This document shows, piece by piece, positions 27,960 to 57,700 of a stretch of 64,000 bases of DNA; within the stretch, counting starts at the first letter, position 1, and each line of letters starts with the position of its first letter. Source of the DNA: Ascaris suum (taxonomy: Eukaryota; Nematoda; Chromadorea; Rhabditida; Ascarididae); the NCBI GenBank assembly GCA_013433145.1, contig CM024174.1, forward strand, positions 6,038,336 to 6,102,335, given 5' to 3'. Both the position numbers and the translations under genes were made by a program. The notes below the pieces were generated by a model that saw only the letters and a list, made by a program, of their open reading frames with translations, did not search any database and had not been told where the DNA came from.

Positions 27960-28332
27960 AAATCCGAATATCTAAGTATGCGCCGGAGGAATTTGGGAAC
28001 GGTCTCGAGAACTGGATCTCATTCGCGATGTCAGTTGCTGAACTGAGGTGCGACAGCCCACTCGATTTCAGCAGCCAATTTTATACAAAAATATACTAAC
28101 TGATTCTGCGTGCAATATTTTTCTATTTCTAAAATGTAACATTTGTATTGAAGCATTATATATAGGTCCGCCTCAAAATGAGAAATATATAATAAAGCAT
28201 TTTGCAGTAGTCATCTATGAGATCTACCTAAAGAGTAATTTATTTTTTCAGTCAGATTTCAGCTCAATAGATCCTTACAAAGAGCAATGGAAAAAGCCAA
28301 AGCCATTGACCATGCCACAATTACCTTTATAA
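27960..28332 (+). CDS. Partial gene, two 3' exons, family unknown
   Basis: Two + strand exons, 27960-28047 and 28263-28332, splice in phase 2 (donor CTGAG/GTGCG, acceptor GATTTCAG). They encode a conserved-looking stretch (YAPEEFGNGLENWISFAM) followed by a proline-rich end (PYKEQWKKPKPLTMPQ) and a stop. The first exon opens in phase 1 after a GGCCCAG acceptor, so at least one upstream exon is missing from this model; it would have to overlap the CPG4-like gene 2 on the other strand or lie beyond it. An alternative acceptor four bases after the first CAG near 28260 opens a different frame that also looks coding. Reading through the donor instead reaches a stop at about 28101. Confidence 0.33.
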
Positions 28333-28339
28333 AGACACA

Positions 28340-29600
<1,261 letters not shown>

Positions 29601-29609
29601 TCCTCGTTA

Positions 29610-31548
29610 CTAAATTGCATATTTATTTACTATAAATTCAACAATAACAAAATATTGCCACATTGTCATAAAAGTTGTCTCCTCATAGCAAAAATCTTCC
29701 CCACTATTCTCACAGATTAATTTCAAATTCACCCGCTTTCCGATCTCATACAAAGGTAACGCAAATGCATCTGTCTGCTTCTAACTTACACAGTTCGGTA
29801 AGCTATTAAGCCCATTTGATCGAAATGAGCATATCGATATCGTGCTCACGACAGCATTACTCTCACTCTCTTCGCAAATATCCACGACAATCCCTAAGGC
29901 ATAACCGGCCGCGAAGTAACCTTTTCCAACCGCAACAAAAATTTCTCGATAAACGGGAGATACATTACCATTGCGCACAAGAAATTGTTTCTCGTAATTT
30001 TCTCCACAACATTCAAAGCTTTATAGGCTGATGTTAGATTGTTTTCATCGTTTCTCGAACGTACCACTGCTACAGTTAGACGGCAATGGAACGGTGTTGC
30101 CCACTTGCAATTTGTCCGGGGCAAATAACCACTGCACAATTGTTGATCGTTCAGTTCGTTATTCGTTCCGTTTGTCCATTGGTTATTGAGTTGTACGCAA
30201 TGCAAAACTCAACTTCATTTAAATGCATAGATGATAGATCTGTGAGATCTTCGAGTAACATTGCCTAAACTCATTAACTGTGGCTTGCAACATAACCGGT
30301 TTCCTTATTCTAGTCCAATCGTTTTGCCAAGCATGTCGTATTTCCTTTGTTCATAAGCTCGAAATTATGACTCATTCCTCCAAAACAGAGAAGTAAAATT
30401 GGCTTATGGAAGGGAAGACAAAGCGTTTCGCAATACTGTTCTATTTCTATGGATCACAGGACGTTGGATACGTGAATTACAGTACATTTCACGCTCTTTC
30501 AACAGCAAATGAGTAAAGCATTTATGCAAATTGAATGCATCGCACATATGGAAAGGACAGACAAAAATGGACGACGATAACAAAAGACGAAAAAAAACAA
30601 CATACGCTCTCAACAGATCAAAATTTATATTATATCCACTGTGTGGAAAATTCGTTTTAAGAAGCTCAATATTCTTCATGTCTCTGCGTCCTTTTTGAGA
30701 CAACAGCTACGACCAAAATCTTTCTTCAGTTTACGTCTACATTATACCCACCGACCAATCATAGGGCAATGTAAAACCCACTGACGACAACCATTAATAG
30801 ATGAATTCCTAACAACAAATTATGTCCCGCCCATATTTCTATAATTGCGCCCACAACCGTATGCAGTCTCTAAGAGTAGCATATTATTAGAGGCGAATGG
30901 TTCCCCTAATCGACTCCTTATTTCGTCTCACATCGTAATTGCTCACTAAAATCGATGAAAGTTGAACGAAGGCTCAGAAATACTCAAACTACCTGCTTTG
31001 ATTATAAATTCCACAGTCTGTGAAACATTTGTCGTGAATATGACGATTGGAAAAATTCAAAAAAAAGACGAATCTTATTCGCTACAAAACACGTGGAATA
31101 AGCGACGCATATGTTTTCGAAAAAACCCAACACGTATACGCAGGGAAATATTACAAAATTATGAACCTAAGAAACATCAAATATAAACAGATGTATGCAT
31201 TTGTTCTTATTCTTTGATTATATACAAAATCGTTTTCAGCAAATAAATAATAAACATTTCAATACTAAAACCTATATCGTTATGACGACCACTGAAGCTC
31301 TGACTATAATAGGTAACATGGCACCAGAAAAGTCAATAGAAATTGAAGTTCTAATTGGTACTTTCTCGGTCGCAAAATTAAACATTTAGAATATTATAAT
31401 GTTTGCTTTCTGTTGCTGTGTAACAATTAGATTCGATGTGAAATGGAATCAAATGCACATGAGACTTGCAAATGAATGTGGGAAAGAACTGAAGAACCGC
31501 GAGCAACATAAGTAACGAGCATTTCCCTTTGAAGGACGGATCTTTCAT
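29610..31548 (-). CDS. Tentative five-exon secreted protein
   Basis: Minus-strand exons 31459-31548, 30197-30264, 30065-30131, 29790-29990 and 29610-29744 keep phase and give about 186 aa. The first exon encodes a signal peptide (LLMLLAVLQFFPTFIC). The fourth is the best supported: a 67-codon open stretch containing EIFVAVGKGYFAAGYAL, closed by a perfect GTAAGT donor and followed by a 45-nt intron of typical nematode size. The last exon ends at a TAG overlapping an AATAAA hexamer. Linking the first exon across 1.2 kb is the weakest step, and the acceptor of exon 4 (TTACGAG) is poor. No family is recognised. It could also be two genes or the relic of one. Confidence 0.35.
31240..31389 (+). CDS. 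Isolated coding-like terminal exon
   Basis: After a strong CGTTTTCAG acceptor, 49 codons stay open to a TAG. The product is balanced in composition and includes MTTTEALTIIGNMAPEKS and IEIEVLIGTFSVAK. No upstream partner exon could be joined with confidence, although an open hydrophilic stretch at 30962-31186 on the same strand could contribute. It lies on the opposite strand within the long first intron of the tentative gene at 29610-31548. It may be a short gene or a relic. Confidence 0.22.
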   Translation, partial: QINNKHFNTKTYIVMTTTEALTIIGNMAPEKSIEIEVLIGTFSVAKLNI

Positions 31549-31559
31549 ATCGTTTTTCA

Positions 31560-34300
31560 CGGTATGAAACCTGTCTGAACTAATTCTGTAAAATACCCCT
31601 TCCCACTCTCCCTCCTTAGAATTGCCTTAAATCTGAAACGGCAGCTGGGTTTTGACGGGAATGCATTAAGGAGAGGAGAAAGGAGAGGAGGCAAAGGAAG
31701 GGAAGGAAAGGGAAGGCCGTCAACGAAGACAACTTCTCACTGAGGATACGGCAAGGGAGCAGGCTTCTCAAAACAAAGCAAGTATAGTTGAAAATTAATT
31801 TCTAGTTTCCGTTCTGGGATTTATACAAGGGATCAAATGCAGCAATCACCGGATAGATTAAAACAAAGCACACGTGATGAATCGCAATGCTGTTGCTCGA
31901 CAAAACTCTGCTTTAAACCAACAACGAATCAAGAAAACATAAAGAAAACATCAAAACGATCAAAGACTTAAGAAAACTAGATCAGCTTAAAAGAAACGCA
32001 CCTCATACAAGGGCGTTGTTCAGGGTTGGCGTAGTCTCTGCGGAAGAGGGAGGCGCCGCAGATGACTCTAAGGATAGGGCAGTTCTACAATAACTGCCTT
32101 ATATTGGCGTCACCGTCTGACCTCTGATTACTAAAGTCAAACAGCTACCATCATTTACGTATTACGGCAGAAAAAAAAACTGTTTGAGGATAATATTGCC
32201 CATTTGCCGATTGAGATTAACATCCTAGATGAGAAGAAGCGCGCAAATAGATACCCATGTATGGGCGTTAATAAAGCCACAAGAGATTCAAAAGGGAACG
32301 TGAAGCACCGCCTGCACAGCACACGCTGCACCGATATCACTAACAGGATGGAAAGGAAGAGAGATGGAAAAAACGGCGAATTACAAATATGGCAAGACTA
32401 AAGAGAACCTCAACTTCGGACGGCCAGTAGATTCGCCAAGTATGTTTAGTCACATTCCTTTTGCGATTATTTTCCAAAAACTCAATATTTCTTCAGCATA
32501 TTTTTTCCCTTCTGTTTTGAAATAAAGAAGGACGAATTCTTAAGAGCTGTCTAATAACGAGAGTTACTGAAATGTGGACTCATGCTTTGTAGCGCCTTTC
32601 AATTTTCTTTCACATCTACTGAAAGTTTTTTTTTAGTCGCAAGAATAACAATATTTTATTGGTTGCAGAAAATGTTTTTTTTTCAGCAATAAGTAAATAG
32701 GTCTGGTAATGATTGAAAAGTGGCAGTTTATAAATTTTTGCAAAAATTTTCAACACCTTTTGCTAAAGTGTTACGAATGTGCTATGAAAACCGATAAACA
32801 ATGGATAATCGAAAATGAAACGTGCAAAGTGTGAAAATTTGCATTCTCCTAACAACAACAACGATAAAATTAACATGATGCAATGAAGAATGAAACAAAT
32901 CATCTCGAGAAGAATATAAACTCAACGGGATTGAAAAAAAATGATGTTATTGTATTTCTTTTTACAGAAAACGTTAAATAAAACTTATAGAAGGAATATT
33001 CCGAGCTGAATTTTTATGAACGTCCTCACGCTCTTGCTCGGAACACAAACCATTTAAAGGTCGAATTTCTTTGAAACATTCGAGGGATACATTTGGAACT
33101 TTTCACTGCTTGAATTGTGAAAGAACATTGACATTTGTTTTTTTGAATTGCATTTTTGCTGGATCATTTCCGAAGTGATACCACTGAAACTAAAAAATGA
33201 TTTAGAAGCCGAAATACTAAAAGCGATCGATGCCAGTGCAGAATATTATTTAACGTTCGTATCAAAAAACATTATCAATTTATGAACTCGAATATTAAAT
33301 TCAATTTCAAATACACATATTAATAAGCATTTTTTGTGTGGAAAACTTCAGCATTTCTAAATATTTGTGCAAAAACGTGAGGGGCAACAAAAACTCTCAA
33401 AGGGCAGTTAATGAAGCAATCAGAATGAATTGATTTGAATCGAATAATCGAAAACTCAAACGACAAGCTGCACTGATGAGTGAAAACGGGAGAATCATAA
33501 AGTTCGACGCATAGCATACTAAACAAGCTCACCAACAATTATAACATCACAAAAGCGAAGCAGTGGATTCGATTGGAGCGCACGACTATAACGCACATAC
33601 ACTCGTGACGCTGAGCAAGCCACTCCCTAAAGTTTTATAAAATTTAACGAAATGAACATTTAAAGTGTTTTATTATCGTACTGTTGATGTGGCTGTATGC
33701 AAGACAATCGCCACAGAAACTAAATGGCGTTTGATAAAGTCAAAAGGTTACGCGAAATGAACGGATTTATTTCTTGTCCCTTGGACGACAAGGATTTCTC
33801 CTGCTCCCCCCCCCCCCCAACCTCCTCCCTTCCTCCCCATAACCTTTGTTGAAGTGGATGATAATCAACGCTGACAGCAAAGATACCGTTACTAGTTACT
33901 GGCGATTGCTTCCGCGATATCGGCACTTTTGTGTGCTTCAGTCGCGTCCTCCCACAAAATGGAGTTGGGTAAGGCGATACCGCAGAGAGAGGAGGGACAA
34001 AAAGGCGGATTGGATCGATGTGCGATGGCAACAACAACCGCTTTGCTACTGGTGCCATTCAAATAGCCGCCAAGACAACGAACCAATGAAACAGAAAATG
34101 AATAGGAGGAAATTCATAGATGTCAATCAGTCAACAGAGTTTGCCTCAGGCCGTATCATATATGAGGATCAGTGAAAAAAAAAGGTTTATGAAAGCGATC
34201 AGCCCGTCATCCTCTAATAATCTCCGCTACAAGTGCGTTCACTAACTCCCCCTCCTACTGCTTCGAAGAATATATTGCAAATGTGATGATAAATGTTTAC
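31560..34300. other. Intergenic downstream of PKC
   Basis: A purine-rich strip (31665-31715), AT-rich unique sequence, the poly-C run and a modest GC-rich patch at 33900-34080 that is open on both strands. No gene is supported. PKC 3' untranslated sequence presumably occupies the last part. Confidence 0.45.
33806..33818. repeat. Poly-C run of 13
   Basis: Thirteen C bases in a pyrimidine-rich strip just downstream of the PKC stop codon. Confidence 0.95.
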
Positions 34301-34302
34301 CC

Positions 34303-50969
<16,667 letters not shown>

Positions 50970-50999
50970 TTCAGCATTGCGATCCGTCCACTATTCCCG

Positions 51000-53030
51000 C
51001 ACACTGGAAGTAGCGTTAGAGTAACAGGATGCTCAACACATCGGAATTCAATAGATAAACGGTGAAGCAGAAAAACGAACAAATGCCGTTTAAACACGGT
51101 AAACATTACAACACAACTGATGCACACAATTAAATGACTACTGCACAGCTCTCAATTTTTTTTCAGGAGTATGCGCTGACTGTGCAATTTGCTGAAGTTC
51201 ACGCAAGTCCTCGGAGATGATAACCGAGCCCAAGTATTACTTGTTTGAAGTAAAAAATTCTGCTTTTGTTATTCCCACATATCACCTTATTGCATTTAAG
51301 AAGACTTTAGTACAATAATATTTGCAGAGCTTTTGTTACATTTTTCGAAATCTTTTGGAAGAGAAAGTGACTTATTTATTTTTATTTCTTTATTTGCTTC
51401 TTTATTTATTTTGTGTTCATTTATTCATTTATTTACCTATTTATAAAGAGGTTTTTCAATCGAAGTTGGCCTCCTGATTTCCCAAAGACGAAGAGTGTTG
51501 CTCTATATGAGGAGAGTTTCTCAGTGAGTTGGTGAAAAAAGTGATGGTGGAAAACAAACATGCCATTGACTCTTAGTTTCGATTATCTTTAACGGATGAG
51601 CCCTATGAATTGTAGTCTTCGCCATGATAGTGAGCTGTTTTTTACTGTTATGAATAAAACGTTATTTCTGCTTTCTATGCATCCATAAAATATTTATGGA
51701 TAATACCGAACGAAGTTTGTTTGCAAGACAATGATGCGTTCGAATGATAGGACGACGGTTCGTTTGGTATCTTTCAGAGAAGGCACAAATTTGGAAGCAT
51801 TTTACTATTTTGTTCGCATATGAGCTCAATATTTGCACAGAATGAAATCTTCAAAACAGAGAAGTTTCATAACTGTTCCATATACCAAAAGCGCGTTCCA
51901 TTCAAGAAGAGGACGTTCCAGATTTTCTGAAGCCTGAAGAAAAGGTTTTCAATTCGAAATGCAACTCAAGTTTCGTCTTACAAAGGCACATACAACCATC
52001 ACAGGAGTCATGTGAATCGAATCCTCAGTAATACCATTGAATAAAATAATTGCAACTCTTGTAAGTAAAACGTTACGCTACGATTTTTTTGTCCATTTGT
52101 GCCTCAGCAGAATACTTAACCAATGAAACGCTAAAGAAAACAGATCATGCACGTTAATTTCTTGAATACTTTGAGCGATGAATTTTAGTTTAAGGAAAAA
52201 CTGGAATTTTTTCAACCTGTCGACAGTACTGATTCGGCAATGATGGCACGAGAACAGGTTGGAAATAACGAGCGAATGGTGCCCTGTTTGCTGCAGTATT
52301 TCAATAGTCACTTTTCATAGCAAAAGACTAAGCAGAGAACTGCAAAAGTGAGATCGCAACGCATTAGTTGTTTCACTGAAGGTGGGCACGCACACACAAC
52401 GAAATATCAGCTAATGAAGTTCGAGCGCTGATAAGCCTCATCACGATGCAATGGACAAAACACGTCAGCTGTCACTTATTCGTTTGAAATGCATCCACTC
52501 GCTCATTGATAATCTTCAAGTGCAAAAACAACGCATCAAAAATCACAAAGATGCTGTTAATGTTGTATGGGAAAGTTAATTATTTTCGAGCCGGAATGTG
52601 ATGGCGGCTGGTTGCCAACGTCCCAGCGGTGCATACGACTGAAAAAAGTACCTGCAAGTCTGAAAACATCATAGCTCTCAGCAGATTGCTGCTTAAACTC
52701 ACAATTCCTACATAAAATCAGCGGTTACTGTTTGAAAGACGAAGGAGCCTTGTGCCACTTAAAGCGGCTGCCACATGCGCCAAATCAGCTTTTTCTTGCT
52801 AAATTCAAATTCTGCCTATCTGTGCATTGTTCCCCTCCAAGTGCTTTCCTTCTCTCATCCAACCTATTGATCAGCTTATATTTTGTGCAATTAAAAGAGC
52901 ACATAGCCAGAGCATGTTTATTAAAGCTGTGGTGCGGTTCACGTTGATACTGCAAATCGGTGTTTATGGAATTTGCAAATTGCTTGTGAAATAGATTTGT
53001 TGCATAAGAAAAGAACAATTAAACTTGATA
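51000..53030. other. Intergenic between PKC 5' end and the 53-kb gene
   Basis: Contains PKC upstream sequence. A TTTATTTATT-rich strip lies at 51370-51440. A short exon-like segment after TTTTTTTTCAG at 51166 reads 17 codons to a stop. No gene was assembled. Confidence 0.45.
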
Positions 53031-53036
53031 AATTCT

Positions 53037-53839
53037 ATGAGCCTAATGCTCCAACGACGCTATTGTACTGCGTTGAATAAACGCTCATTATTTGTCATTG
53101 CTGTACTTTGTGGTGCTGCTAGGGAAAGTTCGATCAGAAGGAGGACAGCGTTGAGCTCAAAGAATGCATGTAAGAGCATACTCTTATATTTGTCAACAAT
53201 GCCATCACAATTGTAACCAAAAAAGGGAAAGAATAGGCACATCGCAATATTAATCTCCGATGACGTCAATCGAAATAAACGGGCCATTCATTCAGTGGGC
53301 AGTTAAATAAACGCTTTTCCTAATTACACGTGCAACAGGTGTCAATATACCTTAGCAGAAACCAGCCCAGAGTGTGCGTTGGCGGAGGAAAGTCAATAAT
53401 TTAGGTTCATTTGTTCGTTTTCTTTATATATTTGGGGATGTACACAGTTTTATATCAAAACGCGCGAAGCAGCTCGATTGAAAACCTTGATTCGCTGATA
53501 AATAAAATACTCGGAAGATTGCCCAGAAATGTGTTCGTTCCACTATTTCGGAAAAACACGAATGCGTTATATGCTACCATTACTTACAGCATTACTATGA
53601 ATATTACATTTTTTTGTCTCTAGGTTCTCTTGAGGAAATCGCCTGTGGCCCATAAATACGCGCATGGAAATATTCAAAACAGCTCTCCCAAAGTTATAAC
53701 TTTATTACGCAAATTTGATATTGATAAGCTTGCAATTTCTGAATCCATATCAAGCGGACCGATCATGCGAGTAGTTGAAGCAATCGCTTATCACATCTCC
53801 AACAAGAGGATTAATGGTTACATATACGGAAAGAATTAA
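53037..53839 (+). CDS. Three-exon gene, unknown family, N-terminal signal anchor
   Basis: Exons 53037-53169, 53448-53530 and 53624-53839 join in phase (1, 0) to about 143 aa. The first exon ends at a clear GTAAGA donor; the third begins after a long pyrimidine acceptor (TTTTTTTGTCTCTAG). The N-terminus (MSLMLQRRYCTALNKR then SLFVIAVLCGAA) looks like a signal peptide or type II anchor. The remainder is basic and hydrophilic with no cysteines after the first exon, including SLINKILGRLPRN and VVEAIAYHISNK. A second ATG three codons downstream could be the true start. No motif of a known family was seen. It stands alone, 2 kb upstream (on the other strand) of the PKC 5' end. Confidence 0.45.
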
Positions 53840-54458
53840 CAACTAGAGACCGATTAACGAATAACAGCGCGCAGACACTTCAGTATATCTTAAGAATTTT
53901 CGAGAATTCTTCTCTTTGTCGTTTCCGGCCGGAATTTTTTACTCACTGGATTCAGTAAGGAAAAATTTTTACGTTCTAAGATATTAAACTCCAAACTTCA
54001 CGCCATTTTCTTCTCCTTACGATGCCCCTCTAGCATTTGATTGTGACTTGGGTGAGCAAAGACATGAAGTTCGCGAGTGACTTCCCTAAAAAGCTGAGAT
54101 TAGAGAGAAGCTAGCATATTTATTATATAGAACACTAAACTTCATTTTGCAAGCGGTTAAAAATGGACATTTTCATAATAATATCTAAGCACGAGCTTCA
54201 CGACCATTTTATTCAAATTTCACGTGCAGTGTAGATATGAACAATATTATTAGTGGTGTAATATTACTTATGTTAGAAATTTGCCGTATGATAAATTGCA
54301 TAAAATGCCGGCAGTATGAGGGTGCTTGTAACTGATTCTCAGAAGTAAACTTCCACAGGTAAGCTATTTCACTCACTAGGCACGTAGGCTTCCAGTAATA
54401 TACAAAAACTACCTTGTAAGCAATATTCAAGTTTTCGTTTAGTGTTGCATATATAGCG

Positions 54459-54695
54459 ATGCGAGGAAATGCGACGGGAAAATTACTCGATAATCTCGGT
54501 TACTCTTGCACACCTAAGCTGCAGCGCACTTCATCAGAACGAACTACAGTAATAGCCAAACTTCTATCGTATGGATCACTAAGCGAAGGCTGTAATCCAT
54601 TCACCTACCACTCTGGCTTTCACCTCATTCTTCCACCCTCTTTCTCTCATGCTAAAATCACAGACACCAGAAGGTCATGCGCTGAGCGAAGATAA
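54459..54695 (+). CDS. Short ORF of doubtful coding status
   Basis: An ATG lies 19 bases downstream of a TTTTCGTTTAG acceptor-like site and opens 78 codons (start MRGNATGKLLDNLGYSC). The first 50 residues have plausible codon use; the last part is low-information. There is no signal peptide or known motif. It could be a short gene or chance. Confidence 0.18.
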   Translation: MRGNATGKLLDNLGYSCTPKLQRTSSERTTVIAKLLSYGSLSEGCNPFTYHSGFHLILPPSFSHAKITDTRRSCAERR

Positions 54696-54830
54696 ACCGT
54701 TAGAAGGCCGTAAATTGCAATTACGCTTGAACGCTGCAAAGTTCGTATTTTTGAATTGATTCATCTATTTTTTGAGGACGGTACGCTTCTTCATAGGGGA
54801 GATTGAAGGCATTTGGGCAGAGGGTGTGGG

Positions 54831-54868
54831 GAGGAGGAGGAGGAGGAGGAGGAGGAGAAGGAGAAGGA
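54831..54868. repeat. (GGA)n purine microsatellite
   Basis: About a dozen GAG/GGA triplets decaying into GAGAAG repeats, intergenic. Confidence 0.95.
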
Positions 54869-55079
54869 CGCTGAGCAGCTTCTTGTATGGCTCAAACTCA
54901 GTCTGGAATCAGATCTTTCAAATGCTAGGATATTAGTAAAACTTAATAATAGAACTAAGTGAAACATTAGTGACAGGGACTGAATTGATTATCTCAATCA
55001 AAAACGAGCTAATTATGCGGATTTGCGAAGATAATCACTACGCGAATGTTCTGGCAATTACTTGACGCGTAAAAGAAAG

Positions 55080-55450
55080 AACTGTTCTTTGAAGTGTGCA
55101 GTGATGCAGAGGACCAGCTGGATGTTCACAATATTATGCTCACACCAGGATAGTTTGAAGAACTGCTGGCAACTGCAATAAGAGGAGTTGAAGCGATGAT
55201 GATGTAAAAAGGTGCGGACGGCAGCGCGATTAGGCCGGTAGCACATCATGAGTGCACTGGGAAAAGCGTCGCGGTCTTGGCTGAGGCTCAGCTGAGCCGG
55301 CCAAGAGCCGAGCCTCGTCCGCCGTGTCAGCGACGGGATGGGCGGTGCAAAGAAGCCCCGCGGCCGCATCGATCCGAAATGGGCGCCACACGGCGATGAA
55401 TGTGTTGCACACACCGCAGCTGCCCTTGCAAGTTGTCCTCATTCCATAAT
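55080..55450. other. GC-rich island of unknown nature
   Basis: The most GC-rich part of the window, centred on 55200-55440, with several CpG-bearing words and open frames on both strands. None is led by clear splice or start signals. It could be an exon of an unmodelled gene, a regulatory island or a repeat. Confidence 0.4.
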
Positions 55451-57484
55451 ACTCACTCATGGCTTCACACCCCGCCTAATCCGTCCCCGTCTCTGCTGCA
55501 AATACGTGAGACAAGATATCGATGGAAATGCTTTCGGGCTGGAAATAAATCCATAGATCCATTAGAATCTCCCCCGAGTATAGTAGAAAACCTTTTCTCC
55601 TGCGTTCACTTCCATTCAGAGCATCAACAGCAAAAAAGGAGAAGTAAGTGAGGAAATCTTTTCTTTTAAACCAAATTGAAAAGAATAGAGGACAGAAATT
55701 TCAGTACTAGAAGGATTCTGAAGTTTTTCATCAAACCTCACGAAGAGTATTCATAAATAATCCGAGGTTTTACTTGAAAGAAGGTGGATGAGCTACCCCA
55801 ACAGATCCTACTGAACGGTGTTGCCACGTGCGATGTCTCACAGTTTTGCTGATTCTCCGGGAATTTCTTTGGCGAATTGAAGGTGAAACAGCACAGTAAC
55901 TAATGCAGAGTTCGATGCCGCCGAATAGCATTCAGCGGATAAAAACGTTTTTAGTGTTAAAATTATAGGACGCATGCGACGGCTGATGCGCCATCCATCA
56001 CAACAGCCGTCCTAGCGTCGAAAAAAACAGCTCAAATAAACTTCGCCCTTCTAATTCAAACCCTGAAAGAACACAATGTTTGTCTGAAACTTCCCTTTCG
56101 AAGCCGTAAACATTTAAAGAGTTGATAACCACTGCCTTCTAAACTGCGATTATATAGCGAACAGAAAAACGCATCACCCATAATGCAAGAATGCGCTTTT
56201 TATGGAGCACACCCACTTCCATGTTGGCATAGCAAAGCATAGTATTCTTACTTAAAACGGGCACACACATTAGGCACCAAAACATTGAAGCGCGGAAGAA
56301 TTCTTGATACAACAATGTATTCGTTCAGAAAATTGTGGACCGGGAATAAATTTATTTTCTTTTGCAATGAGGTTTTTCCTGGATTGTATTGCACTCATTT
56401 TTTCCGATCATAAAGGCCGAAATTTCATGAAGATGAAATTCCTTGAGGTGGTAATTAATATGTACAAATTTAAGCGGAAGTAGTATAAATCGATCCATTT
56501 AGATGAGGCCTCGTTACGGTTTGCGCAAAATGTGAAAAAGATGTGTTAGAATAGCAGGACCTATTGTCTCAGCCTATCTCACTGCAACCGGTTGAAAGGT
56601 GGATTAGAAAACCTATTGCTCGAGTCGATCTTTTTTCTGGGTGCTGCCAATCCAACAGCAATTTGCTCGTTGATCAAAACACCCATCAATCGCAAACAGT
56701 GAGATAAGTGTGGATTACTGGCGAAAAAAGGGTCTAATTGAGTTCAACGATCCAGAAAGGTACATGTAGGTAAGGACTGTCTGATAGTATATTTTTTGTT
56801 TTACTAAAACACATTGCCTCGTTGATGAAAGATTAAAGAATGCAACGGTAATAAGTATATGAAAGTACTCATATAAAGCAAAGGGCAACAAGCCTCGATC
56901 AACTAAAAGATGTGTTCAGATGTAACGAGTGCCCCAGAGAGAATCGTTACCACCAAGCGACATCACTCACCTCCGCCATCAATCTCATGACTCAAGTTCT
57001 TTTTATATGCTTCCGCTCCAAGCATACAGCGATCCATATATCCGTGACATTATTGCAGCCTTTTTAGCACTTGAACCATCCCTTTCGCTTGCCACCTCAA
57101 GACTATTCTATAATAGAGACTACTGGTTGTTCCTCACTGAAATGGTATATTAAATGTTCCTTATAGTTCTCAGAATGTTCCTTATAGTTTTCCTTACAGT
57201 TCTTACGACAGCAGCTACTCTTACAAATCTGGAATATTTGTTTGTAGTGTCGTAATCACATAGGTAAGAACCGTATCAGCACCCACGACAAAAAGGAAAC
57301 AAGAAGTCTCAAGGTAGGAAAATCCGATTAGTGTTGAAAATATAATAAATGATAGGGCATGGAGTCTTGAAGAGTGGAATAGAGCCTCACCGGTGCATGG
57401 TACCGAAGAGCAATACCTTTATGTTTACTTCACCTTACTTTGGAGTAAAGATAATGCATTATCACTTTCGTTTCGTATCGTTTA

Positions 57485-57700
57485 CTTCGCGGTCGGCTGA
57501 AAGCTGGCTCCGATCAGATCCTCTGGCTCCATCCTAGACAGGCACTCAACCACCACCCTCGTTGGAACGACGGGGCGGTGAAGTAGGTCCCGATCCTTTC
57601 TCAAATCGAACAACGGTGAATCGCTTGTCAGAATCCGACAGGCAGGGGATGAGCCCACGCGCTCAACTTCATGTGATTTTTCATCTTCTTTCAAGCAGAA
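57485..57700 (-). mobile_element. GC-rich repeat-like fragment
   Basis: About 215 bp of GC-rich sequence with sharp edges in AT-rich DNA. The minus strand is open for 70 codons and includes LFDLRKDRDLLHRPVVPTR. Composition and isolation suggest the remnant of a transposable element, but no domain is recognised. Confidence 0.3.

Noticed and set aside
30165..30225. Peptide resembling a retroelement integrase motif (YNSITNGQTER)
   Set aside because: Only about a dozen residues match, a stop follows at once, and the splice-based model at this site uses another frame; no other element domains nearby.
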